A stretch of DNA of 64,000 nt from Antedon mediterranea (GCF_964355755.1 NC_092675.1:10427312-10491311), one strand, 5' to 3'; shown: positions 25,024 through 37,430, counted from the first letter of the stretch. The notes: generated by a model from the letters alone, not told the origin. Program-made: numbers and translations.

Positions 25024-25385
25024 TGAGTGACGGTGAGTGGCCGAGCGGTTAAGACAGTGGAACCGTAATTACGTGCCATATAACATCGGCAAGGGTTCGT
25101 GGCTCACTCGCTCCATGGTTCTGGTGGTAGAACGAGTCTTCTCGGATAAGGAATATAAACCGTAGGTCCAGTGTACACATAGCTCATGCGCACTTTAAAG
25201 AACCTAGTACATCTTTCGAGACGAGTAGGGGGTTACCCCGGTGTACTAGTCCACACAAACACAGCCACTGTCACGCACAGCCACTGTGCAAATTGGGACT
25301 GGACCGTTTTAGAGGTGTTTACCACCTGTTGGTCCAGATCCTTCACTAACTGTGTTAGTGAGAAGTCGAATAAATAAATAAATTA
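25024..25385 (+). mobile_element. tRNA-derived SINE, copy 2 (full length)
   Basis: Same head and body as the copy at 7835: A box TGGCCGAGCGG at about 25037, B-box-like GGTTCGTGGCT at about 25094, then the CCATGGTTCTGG body. It extends further 3' with a body ending in TGTGTTAGTGAGAAGTCG and an (AATA)n tail (about 25366-25382), typical of a SINE 3' end. This gives the best view of the family's full structure. The 63-codon frame at 25186 is inside it and is not a gene. Confidence 0.88.
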
Positions 25386-26432
25386 TTATTTTTAGTAATG
25401 ATAACGATGAATTAAGGTAGATAAAGATTAAGTGTGTTTTCGCATTATTAACATAGGCCTAATCAAAGCAATACTCTAACATATCTATTTTGCGTCCTTT
25501 CCCGCAGGAACCCGACCTTCTGTTTCGAATCAGACTAAGGCCGTGCCAAGCCGATAATCAAATCTCACCAAATTATTGTTTAAATACGTGTTAGTTTTAT
25601 GACTATTGATTTTATCAGATAGTGTATTCATAACTATCATATAGACATAATGCAGCGTGATGTGATCATTATTTAATACTAGCGTGGTGTCAATCGCATT
25701 ATGCGTGGAACGTAAAAGGTGTCATTGCCAGTGTGCTCTACAACAATGCATTTTGGTTTGTCAGATCGTACAGTTGTCACTCTAGGCGAATTTATATTAT
25801 TCAACATTCGGTTGATTATTACCGCGTATCTTGTTCAACGAAAGTCATTTATCTGTCTTGAATTTTAGTATAACCCAAAATGTTGCCTTATACGGTATTT
25901 TTGCCATCGCAGTCTAGGTTTTAAACCATTTACACTCATTCTGTCAGATATAGAGTTATTTTTATCATTACTAAAATTGTGCGGCTCCAAATTTTAAAAA
26001 GGAAAAAAATTTAACTAACATTTAAAAACGCTGCCTTAAGTTGAAGATTGTAATGATTGTCAGTAAGCGTACTGTTTTTGTTTCATTTTCAAATCAGTTG
26101 GATATATCTGTGTAATATTTTTGTTTATCTTTCTATCTAACTGACCAATAACATTATTTGTATGGCCTACATAGAATCTTTTCTATTTTCAGTACTGTAT
26201 AACAGGTCGTGTAAGTGTGTCATAGATATTCTACTTAAAATATTAACTACAGTATCTAAGCCTAGTTATGGTTCAGAATTACAATAATGCACTTTCGCGT
26301 TAATCAATGTTTGATTCGATCCGAGATATTAATTTATTCAGTCTTATGATATATTACTTTCCTTATTTCGCTAATTAGAACCTACGCTGGATTTCTACAC
26401 TGCAATTTAGTTTAGTCAGTAAGTAATAATAT
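25386..26432. other. Intergenic DNA, no feature recognised
   Basis: AT-rich DNA with a TAGGCCTA octamer at 25454. No exon or transposon signature seen. Confidence 0.4.
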
Positions 26433-27668
26433 TTATGATGATGATGATGATGATGATGGTGGTGATAGTGGTTATGGTGATGATGATGAGGATGATGGTG
26501 GTGGTGGTGATAGTGGTGATGATGATGAGGATGATGGTGGTAGTGATGGTGATGATGATGAGGAGGAGGATGGTGGTGGTGGTGATGGTGATGATGATGA
26601 GGATAATGGGGGTGGTGATGGTGGTTATGGTGATGATGATGATGGTAATAATGATGATGGTGGTGATAACGATACTCATGATGACAACGATGATGATGAT
26701 GGTGATAACGATGATGATAGTGGTGATAACGATGATGAGGATGATGGTGGTAATGATGATGATAACAATGGTAACGATGGTGATGATGATAACGATGATG
26801 GTGGTGGTGATAACGATGATGATGATAACGATGATGAAAATAGTGATGACGATGATGATGGTGGTGACGATGATTGAGGATGATGGTGGTGATGATGATA
26901 GTTATGATGATGATGATGGTGGTGATGACAATAATGATGGTGATGACGATGACGATGATGAGAATGATGGTGGTGTTGATGACGATGATGAGGATGATGC
27001 TAACGATGATGGTGGTGGTGATGATGATATTGATGACGATGATGGTGGTGATGATGATGATTACGACGATGATGAGGATGATGTTGGTGATGATAATGAT
27101 GATGCTAATGATGATGATAATAATGGTGATGTTGGTGATGACGACGATGATGATGGTGGCGATGATAGTGATGAATATGATGGTGGCGATGATAGTGATG
27201 ACGATGATGGTGGTGATGATGATGATAACGATGATAATGATGAGGATAGTGATGAAGCTGATGGTGGTGATGATGAGGATGATGAGGCTTATGGTGGTGA
27301 TGATGATGATTATAACGATGATGATGATGAATGATGGTGGTGGTGATGTTGGTGATGATGATGATAACGATGATAATGGTGATGACGATGATGATGATAA
27401 CGATGATAATGGTGATGACGATGATGATGATAACAATGATGATGGTGATGATGATGAGGATGATGGTGGTGATAAGGGTGATGATGATAATGATGATAAC
27501 AATGATGATGGTGATGATGATAATGATGAGGATGCTGCTGGTGGTGGTGGTGATGATGATGATGAGGAGGATAATAGTGGTAATGATGATGAGGATGATG
27601 GTGGTGATAACAATGATTATGAAGATGATGATGGTCATTAGGATGATGGTGGTGATGTTGGTGATTAT
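26433..27668 (+). repeat. Compound (GAT)n / GATGGTGGT satellite, ~1.24 kb
   Basis: A trinucleotide-based array of GAT, GGT, GAC and AAC triplets, C-poor on the + strand. All frames are open for long distances and give poly-M/V, poly-D/G or poly-H/Y/I products, so the frames of up to 412 codons here are artefacts. Higher-order runs such as GATGATGATGATAACGATGA recur. Confidence 0.96.
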
Positions 27669-27879
27669 TGTACATGATTGATGTACAAAAACGCGACAAA
27701 GTATTACAGAACGAGGGTATTTTATATACAACAAATCTACAACAATACATTTTATTTCTATTTGAAAATGTGATTTGATTGTAAACTAACGCCAAACAAT
27801 TAATTTAGCTAGGATGCCCGATATAACACAGTTTATGATGCAACTTTCATCTGACTTTCTAAATGTAGTATCGAGTGCT
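27669..27879. other. Short AT-rich spacer
   Basis: Nothing recognised between the GAT satellite and the SINE. Confidence 0.4.
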
Positions 27880-28085
27880 GCCATCACTCATCCGTCTGTC
27901 CACGACTACAGGGACTGAGATGGACCATACACTCGGGTAACCCAACCCCCACTCTTCGAAAGATGGTGTACACACTAGACCTCCAGTTTTAAAGCCTTAT
28001 CCGACCACGAGAACAACTGGTTGAGGAGTGCCTTGATCATGTGCCGTCCACTTGACTTGGCAATTAACCACTCGACTCGACGAAA
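27880..28085 (-). mobile_element. tRNA-derived SINE, diverged copy 3
   Basis: On the minus strand the SINE body can be followed: GAGTGGTTAATTGCCAAG (decayed head), CTCGTGGTCGGATAAGG, TTTCGAAGAGTGGGGGTTGG and ACCCGAGTGTATGG. These align in order with the bodies at 7835 and 25024 but with many changes, so it is an older insertion. Confidence 0.65.
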
Positions 28086-29260
28086 AGAAATGCTTATAAT
28101 AGACGAGATAATAAATTGAAATTGTCAGGCATTGTGTTCAAAATGGTTGGGAAGTATTCATACGATCAACCATGAAGTATTCTCCATGGATCAACACAAT
28201 ACAATCCTAATGAAAACACAGGTAAATGACTTTCGCTTAAATACAAAGATTGCAAGAAAGAAATATTGTATTCACTAAATAAAATACCCTATCACTGTTT
28301 ATTTAGATTTTTATACAATGACGTATCATAAGAGGTAATCGTTTACACTAAAAATAAAAATGTATTTCTATTTTTGATTTTATATTATAATGATAACAAC
28401 GGATGAATGCGTAAATGGAAAGTTTATTTTGATAAAATCTCTTGATATCTTAATGAAAATATTTCACTCAATATTGTGTCCTAATAATTAGACCTAAGCC
28501 CATTCATTTTAAAATGTTTTTTTGATAATAAGTAACAAAGTAAGTTTGTTCAAGTCGAGCCAGTCATGCATTTAAAATAACTTAATGTTTATTTTTTTTA
28601 AATAGTAGTTTAGCAAAAAGATATTAAAAAAATTATGGGATTGTTTTCAGAATGCAAAAATCATAAAATTACGTTTGTTTAATGTTGATAGTTCAGGGTG
28701 ATGATAGGTAATTTCTTTTAAAGCAGAGGTTAAACCTTTTGATTGCACTACTGTATGCTTTTAGTAAATTACAAGATGCACCATGCAATTGAATACTGCA
28801 GTCTGTGTTGCTGTCCTTGATTGTTCAAAATAATGTTTACTGAGTTCAATTGAGTTATATAACTGTTCATTTGATAGTGTTTTGGTTGAAGATTTTCTGT
28901 CTGCTAGTGATAAGAATGCCGGTGTTGATGTTGGTGCTGACGTTTGCTGTAGTGTGTTCTTGTAAGTTGTATCCACTGTCGATAAGAGCTTTACAGAGAC
29001 GGCTTATTAATTCTTGTCGGATGACTAAGACGAGAGTTGTTTATTTTTTACGGCTGGTATATTCATTCATATCTTTATTGCACTTTTCTTTGATTTTATG
29101 ACATGTCGTACACAGTTTGTTAGACTTGCTTCTCAGACCCTTTCCGACCTTATTTTCTAAAATACGGGAGGACCTCAAAGGACAGTTTGGACTTCTTTTA
29201 TTTACTTTATCTATACATTTGATTACGGTATCGACCTCCAGTTTATGTCCTCTAGGCCTA
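28086..29260. other. Unassigned DNA next to the Penelope-like element
   Basis: Short frames on the minus strand at 28761-28976 and 29041-29260 read as K/R/C-containing peptide (LCTTCHKIKEKC) with a stop between, and do not match a family I know. They may be part of a decayed element tied to the Penelope insertion. Confidence in coding is low. Confidence 0.3.
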
Positions 29261-29282
29261 TATATATATATATATATATATA
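29261..29282. repeat. (TA)n microsatellite at the Penelope 3' junction
   Basis: About ten TA repeats directly abut the inverted repeat at the Penelope 3' end. Confidence 0.9.
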
Positions 29283-29389
29283 TTATTCCATTGACTACCA
29301 AAATGTTAGTTTCAATATTAACCACCATTTAAGCTGTTTTTTAGTCAGGTTAATATTGAAATTTAAATTTTGGTAGTCAATGGAATAAT
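29283..29389. repeat. Inverted repeat at the Penelope-like element 3' end
   Basis: Arms 29283-29324 and 29348-29389 pair: ATTCCATTGACTACCAAAAT on the left, ATTTTGGTAGTCAATGGAAT on the right. The left arm is a + strand copy of the last codons of the minus-strand Penelope ORF, so this is a tail-to-tail inverted duplication of the element's 3' end around a loop of about 23 nt. Confidence 0.85.
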
Positions 29390-29442
29390 TTTACCGATCT
29401 GGGAGTATGTTCCTAATGTTAAGTCCAAAAGGTTTTGTGGTT

Positions 29443-30858
29443 TTAAGTTGTAATTCCCAGTGGTTTTCCTTGTCTTTGCGAGTTTTGTCGCTCCATTTGA
29501 CATCGTGGTACCTGGTCTATTGCAATAACTCCAGCTGAATTAAAATGTTCGGCTACAGGTTGATCAAGCTTTAATGTTTTGATAGCTGATCTGTGTTGTG
29601 TCATTCTCATACGGAGAGTGTTTTTTGTTTCTCCGACGTACTGTTTGCCACAAATATTACAGTATATGAGATAAATGACGTTTTTGGTTAGACAATTAAT
29701 TGATTGTCTTATCCGAAAAATGCGGCCAGTTTGGTTACTCTTAAATTTTTCAGTAGAATCAACCAATGAACAAGTTTTGCAAGATTTGCCGCAAAGGTGA
29801 CTGCCCAAATTTTGGCTGTCATGAGAGTGAATTTCACTCTTAAATTTAGATCTGACTAATATATCACGAAGGTTGGGAGGTCTACGAAATGCAATAATGG
29901 GTGGTTCCGGAAAAACAGTCCTGAGACGTTCTGTGGACTGTAGAATGGGCATATGTTTCTCAATAATAGCCCGTAATGGAGACAACCTAGGGTGATAGGT
30001 TGTGACCAATGGCACTCTAGTCGAATTTTTTGGCTGACGTGGTTTGTACGTCAGTGTTTCACATCGAGGAATATCTTTTGCTTTTTTTATAGCAGTTTCG
30101 ATGTATTCCTTCTTGTAATTTCTATTCCGGAGATGTCCGGTTAATTCTTCGGTACGATTCTGAAAATCTAAATCTGAAGAACAGATGCGTCTGATACGTA
30201 ATGACTACGGTATGTTTTTAGTACAGCGTCGGGGATGACAACTGCTAGGGAGCAGGTACATATTTTTATCCGTGGGTTTACGGAATAGGTCAGTTTTGAG
30301 TGTACCATTTTCTATGGTCACTATAGTGTCCAAAAAATCAACGCGACTAGTGGATTTGGTAGCTGTAAATTTGATAGTTGGGTAGGCTGAATTGATATTG
30401 AGAAGAAAAGATTCCAAATTATCTTCACCATGGGTCCAGATCATGAAGATGTCGTCAATGTATCTAAACAAAACAAGTGGTTTATTAGGTTGGAGAGACA
30501 GAAAATTGGCCTCAAATTGTCCCATAAATAAATTTGCAAAAGATGGCGCCATTTTTGTGCTCATCGCTGTGCCATGAATTTGAAGGTAATGGTCATTTCC
30601 AAAAATAAAATTGTTGTTGGTTAAAATCAACATGACCAGTTCTCGTAAATGAGCTTTAGTAGGCGTTTTGCCTGGAATTTGTTTGTAATTTAAAATACAT
30701 GCGTCGGCTCCTTCTTCGTGAGGGATATTAGTATACAATGATGAAACATCTAATGTAGCCAGAACAGAATTGTTTGGTAAATTTTGAATTTGGTTAATTT
30801 TGCGGATAAAGTCCGTGGAGTCCTGAATGTATGAAGGGAGATCAGTCACATATGGTCT
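29443..30858 (-). pseudogene. Penelope-like RT core and GIY-YIG endonuclease ORF, one in-frame stop
   Basis: One frame runs from the block R-P-Y-V-T-D-L-P-S-Y (30858) to 29443, interrupted only by TAG at 30205-30207. The RT part shows LATLDVSSLYTNIPHEEG (near 30750) and a T-K-M-A-P-S-F-A-N block (near 30545). The catalytic RYIDDIFM (near 30450-30475) and FLDTIVTI (near 30310-30335) follow. The C-terminal part has a Cys cluster (C-G-K-S-C-K-T-C, near 29780) and a GIY-YIG-type core (YLIYC...YVGET, near 29630-29680). RT would copy the element RNA and the endonuclease would nick the target. A frameshift near 30860 separates it from the upstream K-I-H-K-A-G-H-P-G-R-P block. Confidence 0.9.
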
Positions 30859-31323
30859 ATTAGTAAATCATCCACATATTCAGAAATTTTCTCTGTAGCA
30901 GTGCCATTGCCCGAAATAATGGGTCTACCAGGATGGCCTGCTTTGTGGATTTTAGGTAGGAAATAAAATCTGCCTGGAAGTCGATTGACCTGTGTCAAAT
31001 GAGGTCCAATTTTAGGATCGATGGAGTGTTTTTTACCATCACAGAAACAGATTTGGCCACCTTATCCGCAATTTCCGGGGTGGGATCCGTTGTAAGTTTA
31101 CGATAATGAAGAGGATTGTTTAGCTGTCTTAAGGACTCCTCTTTATAAAATTTGATGTCCATAGCAACAGTGGCAGAACCTTTATCAGCGGGTTTATTGA
31201 TGATATCATTACGCTGACGCCATTTGGCAATGGCCTGCCTCTCTTGTTTTGAGAGATTGTCACGTTTATCTGGACTCGGGACGTAGTTTCGTACATCCTC
31301 CTCAATAGCCTGAATAAATATTT
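30859..31323 (-). pseudogene. Penelope-like RT N-terminal segment with frameshifts
   Basis: Minus-strand translation in shifting frames gives KPADKGSATVAMD (about 31160-31200) and later PKIHKAGHPGRPIISGNGTA (about 30900-30965) and EKISEYVDDLL (about 30862-30893). These are conserved Penelope RT blocks. At least two frameshifts break the frame between 31000 and 30850. Confidence 0.8.
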
Positions 31324-32066
31324 CTAAAGCTGGACAACGATTTTTGGAAGTGGATTCCAGGAACTTTTTGGTTTAAATTTGTTAGCGTTGCCTTCGTTTT
31401 GCGTGGTGCTGCTGTCTGAATCAGCAAAATGTTCGCGTAATCGTAATCTTCTGGAGAAAGACTCCATATCCAAAGATAGTTGTTGTGCGCTGACCTGCCT
31501 TGGTTTTGGGCAGAATTTAAGTCCTCGGGAAAGAAGTTTTTTCTCTCCTTCGGAAAGTCGACAATTAATTTCAACAACTGAATCAGAGGTGTTGCTCCGA
31601 TTCTTGTTATAAGTCCGAACGAACCTTCTGCAGGGTTTCCTAAAAGCCCTGAAATCATCCGAAGGTAGAGTCACTTGTGTTGAAATGACCAAGTCTGCAG
31701 GTAGACCAAATTTGTGATGTCCCCTTCGGGCCATTACCGTTGATTGCTTATGGCAATCATTGGCGATAATCCTGAGTTTGTTTTGAAACTCGGATGCAGG
31801 AAGTTCTCTTTTTAACTTCTTAGTTCTAGAGTGAATTTCAACGTCGAACTCGGTGAGGATTTTGCGGCAATTGCCAATTTGGATCTCATTGAGTTCACAA
31901 GCATTTTTGTAAAGGACAGCGTTCCAACGAGAACGCATACCATCATCTGCAAATCGAATACCAGATGTGACATAAAATTGAAATCCTTTAGGGGCCGAAT
32001 GTTTAGAACGATGTAAAAGAAAAGTATGTAAATGGTGACGATACCTGACACGTTTCTCGGACAGGC
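31324..32066 (-). pseudogene. Penelope-like ORF, N-terminal region
   Basis: An open frame reads R-Y-R-H-H-L-H-T-F (near 32045) through M-R-S-R-W-N-A (31938) to 31324. It has a basic, RNA-binding-like character and the conserved L-S-E-G-E-K-K-L-L-S-R-G-L-K-F-C-P block (near 31500-31555) that precedes RT in Penelope-like proteins. The overlapping minus-strand frame at 31302-31658 carries the alternative frame after a shift near 31330. Confidence 0.75.
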
Positions 32067-32139
32067 GACGTAATTATATATAATATAAATCCAAAGGCAA
32101 ATTACTGAAAAAATGACAATGCTGTGGGTATCATCTGCA

Positions 32140-32433
<294 letters not shown>

Positions 32434-32507
32434 TTATTTATGCTCTACCTTGGTATTGAGCACTCTATCCAAACGGTCTGAAAATTTCAACCTGAATATA
32501 TATATAT

Positions 32508-33082
32508 ATAAATATGCAGATGATTCTGAACAGATAGACCTTCTGAATTCACTGAATGGAAATACAAGGCTGAGATTGCGAGATTTATTTAATATTGTAT
32601 TTTCTAGAAATAAATGTAAATAAAACCAAGGAAATGATAATTGATTTCCGGAAAAAGAAAGAGCATCATGAACCAATATATATACTAGACGATCATGTCG
32701 AAGTGGTTTGTACATTTAAATATTTAGGCTCATCATATTTAACAATACATCTGATCATATTGACACCCTGATAAAAAAGATAAATAGCAGGCTATATTGT
32801 CTTAGGAAAATGAACAATTTCAATGTGGACAAAAAGATTCAAATTATTTTGTATAATGCTGTATTCTGTGCCTGGTCGTTTTGTATAACAGCGTGGGGCG
32901 GTGATGTCGGGAAGGGAGATAAAAGTAGAATTGAAATAATGGGAAGGAAGGTAGAGAGGATGGTCGGTCATGGCCGGAGGTCGGTTGATGATGTCTATCA
33001 CGACTGCGCCTTGCGTAAATTTGTGTCTGTCACGAAGGATGAAAGTCATCCTCTTTTCGAGTGACAAGTGGTAGATATCGTC
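32508..33082 (+). pseudogene. LINE RT C-terminal part, split by a hAT element (5' piece)
   Basis: YADDSE at the start (32514-32531) is an RT palm motif. Downstream, in changing frames, are TKEMIIDFRKKK (about 32610-32660), CTFKYLG (about 32708-32730), NSRLYCLRKMNNFNVDKKIQ (about 32788-32840) and a terminal KDESHPLFE (about 33037-33063). Stops are present. The remaining C-terminus resumes at 34711 after the hAT insertion. Confidence 0.8.
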
Positions 33083-33090
33083 TGCCGGCC
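33083..33090. repeat. 8-bp target-site duplication, left (TGCCGGCC)
   Basis: Identical to 34711-34718 on the other side of the hAT-like element. Confidence 0.93.
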
Positions 33091-34710
33091 CAGTGGTGGC
33101 GCCAGCGGGGGGGCCGGGGGGCCAGGGCCCCCCCGTCGGGGAAAGCTGGCCCCCCCCCCCCCCCGTCGGGGAGTATTGGCCATATTTGTCGGGGAGAAAA
33201 ATATGATCATTTCTTTTCTGGTAAAAAATAAAACCATATTAAGTGTACTACTATATATTTTAAGTAACTGCGGCATTCCATTTTTGACGTACGTACGATA
33301 TACTGACAGCGAAGTAAACAGTATGATGTGGTACGCATTTGTCTGGCGGTGTCTCTTTGTACGAATCTTTCATGGCTCACTGCGGTATACGCGTCGACAT
33401 ATCTGGGCTGTATCATATTACATCCAGGGACCAAAATGTGTATTTTTCAGATTCCAGGCGAAAATTGAAAATTCATTTGCAACTACGCATCGACGTACGT
33501 TCATACAGGGATAAAGGTACGAGTTATGTTTTCACGGTTGAGTTTACGAATTGTTTCAATTTACCAATAACCCTTGGTATACCGCGTATATGTTCGCTGT
33601 CGATTAAAGGGGTTTGGGTGGGGGTTCGATTGGGAAAAGGAAGCGGTTGGCCCGAACCATAAAACAGGGTCTGGTCACGTTTCTTTTCGCGCATAAATCT
33701 CGATCTAGGGTAGGTGGGTGAATAGGGTGGCTAGCCACCTCCCTTAATTCTAAAGGGAAAAAAAAGATGCACCAAACCCGTGACCGTCGCTAGACGCGGA
33801 TTCGACGCACTTGACTCTTTTAATTAAGAAGAGTAGGCTAGAGCTATAGTTGTGTAAATAGGCCTACATAGTGAAAGAACTATTTATGAATTCAAGAGTT
33901 TAAAAAGAAAACGCAATTTAAAATCTTCGGAAAATACCCACAACTGAGTTATTTTCAAAACACATGCACTCCCACTACCAGCATCACGTTGTCTTAGCTC
34001 GCTCCTCGTGTGAATGCTGACGTCATCACTCTCCAAAAATACACCATTTTCCGCCCTGGTCCGTGTGCAAGCGTTAGCGTGGACCTGTATATTTACACCC
34101 CTGTACAGAGTAGAGTGTAATATTGTGAACTTTTTTCTCGCGTATGAAGGTTTTTTATATAATGGTATGCAGTATAAACGATAAAAAAAACGATAAACAT
34201 GATGTTCTTTTATTATTATTTCATAGGCATAACATAAACATGAAATGTCTTGTTCTATGTACACGGCCGAAAAAACGGCATTTTATTGATTTGTGTTATA
34301 GACACGGCGATTACGGCAATCATCATTGTATACGGTACTAAATTACATTGAGTTATTCACCCGGCTAGAGGGTATATATCTGAGGTTAACAGACCACAAA
34401 AGCACAGTCGTACACTAAACACATGCACTATCGAGGCATTTTCGGATCAAAGTTTATTATTAGTTCGTCGAAAAAGATCCGTATTAGAGTATTTAGGAAA
34501 GATTTATTTAAATTTACATTATTATGTGACATTGTTATTATATGTAATGGAAACAGTTGCTCTAGCCTATTAAACAGTGTGTAAGCATCTATTTTTCAAA
34601 ATTTTCTCCCACCCACCCCCGCTTTCGCGCGTACGGCCCCCGTGGGGGAATTCGGCCCCCCCGTCGGGGAATTCGGCCCCCTCGTCGGGGAAATCCTGGC
34701 GCCACCACTG
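33091..34710. mobile_element. Non-autonomous hAT transposon, 1620 bp, intact ends
   Basis: Perfect 15-bp terminal inverted repeats CAGTGGTGGCGCCAG (33091-33105, and complement at 34696-34710) and a perfect 8-bp target duplication TGCCGGCC define the element. CAGTGG-type ends with 8-bp duplications are diagnostic of hAT. Both ends contain GC-rich motifs of the form CCCCCGTCGGGGA, once with a 15-C run on the left and three times on the right. The interior frames (33339-33662, 33884-34264 and others) show no transposase, so it must have been moved in trans. It sits inside a LINE. Confidence 0.93.
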
Positions 34711-34790
34711 TGCCGGCCTCCTGCACTGAAGAATATCTTCTCTCCTTCCTTCTACAAGTCATTAAACTTTTTAACAAAAATTACAAATGA
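34711..34790 (+). pseudogene. LINE C-terminus, 3' piece after the hAT insertion
   Basis: Starts with the second TSD copy (34711-34718). Translation gives R-P-P-A-L-K-N-I-F-S-P-S-F-Y-K-S-L, resembling the end of the LINE protein begun at 32508. Removing the hAT element and one duplication brings the two pieces together. Confidence 0.7.
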
Positions 34791-35029
34791 TGAAAATTAT
34801 AAGGGAAATATACTGTAAATAGTTCGGCATTTTATTGTTTTGACACTGGGGATCGTATGGTGTTTCCTATTTCTTAAATTGTACTTACGGGTTTCTTCTC
34901 TAAGGGGTGGTAACCATTCTTTAAATTCAGAATTAAGTAAAGAGGTACCAAACAAATACATATTTCGGTTTCTCGTTCCTTAAGGGGTTGTAATTTTAAG
35001 CTTTACATTGTAACCGTACACTTTTTAAC
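34791..35029. other. Spacer between LINE remnants
   Basis: AT-rich DNA, possibly LINE 3' UTR; nothing more can be said. Confidence 0.35.
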
Positions 35030-35925
35030 CTTGCAAGACGCAAACCAAAATCAGCTAATTACAGAACTTCTCTTTACAGATGACATAGCGATAAGTCTCA
35101 TAATGAGGGATACCTCCTGAATATCGTGAATCAATTGGAAAAATGTAGGTGCCTTTTTAGTCAGCAACAGAAAATCACAATCTTCCCTTTCCTTCAATCC
35201 AAATTGATGGCGTAACATCTGAAGTAAAAAAGCTTCAACTACCTTGAAAGCATAGGTTTAAATTACAACAGAGTTGATATAAAAGCACAACAAACCGAAT
35301 TCATTCATGCATTTTCATCCTACGAAAACTTGGGTCACATCTGGGATCCGACAGCCCACCGAAATTTGTTTACAAAGCAGTAGCATAATTATCCCTGCTT
35401 TATTATACTGAAACTAGTACATTATATCGTTATGAAGTTGTCAGCAGTAGTTCAATAAGACACTTGAGGAAAATCATGGTTATTACTGTGGCAGGATAAA
35501 ATTACAAATGTAGAAATACTTGAAAGAGCTGGTATACGTGCAGCATGGATGCGACCCCAACACGTTCACAATTGAGATGGGATGAACATGTGTTCAGGAT
35601 ACTAGACAGACATTGGTATGGCCAACGGCGACCTTGCTGAGGGTACCTGACATAGAACAAATGTCATATCAAAGCAACACATATCAATATTGTAACCTGG
35701 GAAGAACTATAGCCTCGAACGCCAGAATTGGAGCTAGCTATCAAGCAAGGAATAGAAAAAGACGCATAATATAGGCAATAAGTCCAACACTGGCAATTTG
35801 GATCATCTTTGTACACACAATGATCTTTCAGCAACATTTCCTCTGCATGTTTGGCGGAAACACACACAGATACCCACCTAGTCATCATCGGATACGATGG
35901 ACGGAAAAAGAAGAAGACTCCATTG
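35030..35925 (+). pseudogene. Decayed LINE RT C-terminal region and 3' end
   Basis: Mixed-frame translation shows ELLFTDDIAI (about 35066-35095), FNYLESIG (about 35235-35260), TNVEILERAGIRAAW (about 35507-35550) and a final MDGKRRR block (about 35898-35915). The order matches the jockey/CR1-like LINE C-terminus, complementing the RT region seen antisense at 12630-13285. Many stops, so inactive. Confidence 0.75.
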
Positions 35926-37429
35926 TCCTAAACATGTTTGGTGTAGGACATAATAATGCATTTCATTGTCGTCTGAGGAATTCCAAAGTATGTTAATATC
36001 AGCTCCGACTACAGAACAGCTACAGTTAAATATTATTGCAATCTCCTGTTGCTCAATGTTTTTAATGTCTTTATTTGTGGTGGAAAGAATGTTTGGTGGT
36101 TGGTCAAGATGAACTGTTTTCTGGTGATGTAATTATAAACTGTAAGTAACTATGATTGCATCCTCCCTGTAGCTCCTCTTACATCCATTGAAAAGAAATT
36201 ACATCATAAAACAATTAAATATCAAATATCACATTAAATATCCAGCGGTAATAGGTTTTGTTTTACTCGTATAAAATTCGTTCTCGTGTAAGAATTTTGC
36301 CATTTTTAGAGAGGACGAGAATCTTAATTGATGGCATAATGATTATGAACTTTAACTGTACAATAATGGATGAATACTTTTTGAATTAGATACAATATAA
36401 TCAGAATTAATCAAAAAGAATCGATATCTAGTCGGAGAGAAATGGTTGATTACATGATTGAAGAACAACATGACATCAAAAGTACAAGTATCTCAGCTGA
36501 AATAAATTTCCATTATTTCATTTGTAGACCAACATTATTGATTTATTATGTATTGTGATTGTTTAATTTAACGTTTTAGCATACCATCTTTCAGTATAGA
36601 AGATGATCAAAATGAATAGAAATTTCTTTTTATTTTATGCTAAAATACAAAATTTGACAGTTTTGTTGTTCCTTACACGATCAGCTTCTGAAGAAGAATA
36701 ACAAGCTGTAATTAGACATACTAACCTCTAGAGGGGCAATTCTTTATAATTACAGCAAGGGGCATATAGGCCTATGTGACTCATTTGGTGTGCGCCTTCA
36801 TTTCGGTTTATAAAATTGTTGTCTAATTCTCGTATCCACACTATATTGAAAAGGCTGCATTCGTATTTTGCCACTCACCATAAAACATTATTATTACACT
36901 ATAGTTTAGGGTGGAACGAAACGCTATCATTGAATGAATGAATGAATGACTTATTACTCTTCGAAGAATGAAACTAAAATACGCTGTGTCCATAAAAGTC
37001 ATTTCATAGAAATTTCAGATTACCCATTAGATCATAAATAACCAGTATAAATGACAACAATATTGTACATAATGGCACATCAACTGGATTATGCTGTTTG
37101 GTTTCTAGCGGCAAGTTATTTATTAGATGAAACACTCATTTCCGTTATGATATATTCTTTTGAGACGTTTTTGAGAAATGATGTTAGATTTTAATTCATC
37201 TGTTATTATGTTTGAATATTTATATCAAAGCAAGTTTAATGACAATAATGATTAATGTATAGGCCTACAACAATATATTCTTTTATAAACAGGGCTTACC
37301 AAGATTAAACTAAAACATTTGGATTATTACGACATTATAGCCACGTGAGACAACGCCACGTATCAGCAAACGGGCGTCTGTGCTTATAAACAAAAGTAGT
37401 ATACAAATAAAGAATGTTATAAGTGCGAT
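35926..37429. other. Intergenic AT-rich DNA
   Basis: Contains a short (GAAT)n run near 36935 and TAGGCCTA octamers at 36767 and 37260. No gene recognised. Confidence 0.45.
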
Positions 37430-37430
37430 G

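Noticed and set aside
26375-27795. Poly-H/Y, poly-D/G and poly-M frames up to 412 codons
   Set aside because: All arise from the GAT-type satellite.
28761-29260. Minus-strand gene next to the Penelope-like element
   Set aside because: Two frames with a stop between, no known family, no splice sites that rescue them.
33339-34264. hAT transposase inside the 1620-bp element
   Set aside because: Frames are short and lack the hAT catalytic or dimerisation motifs.
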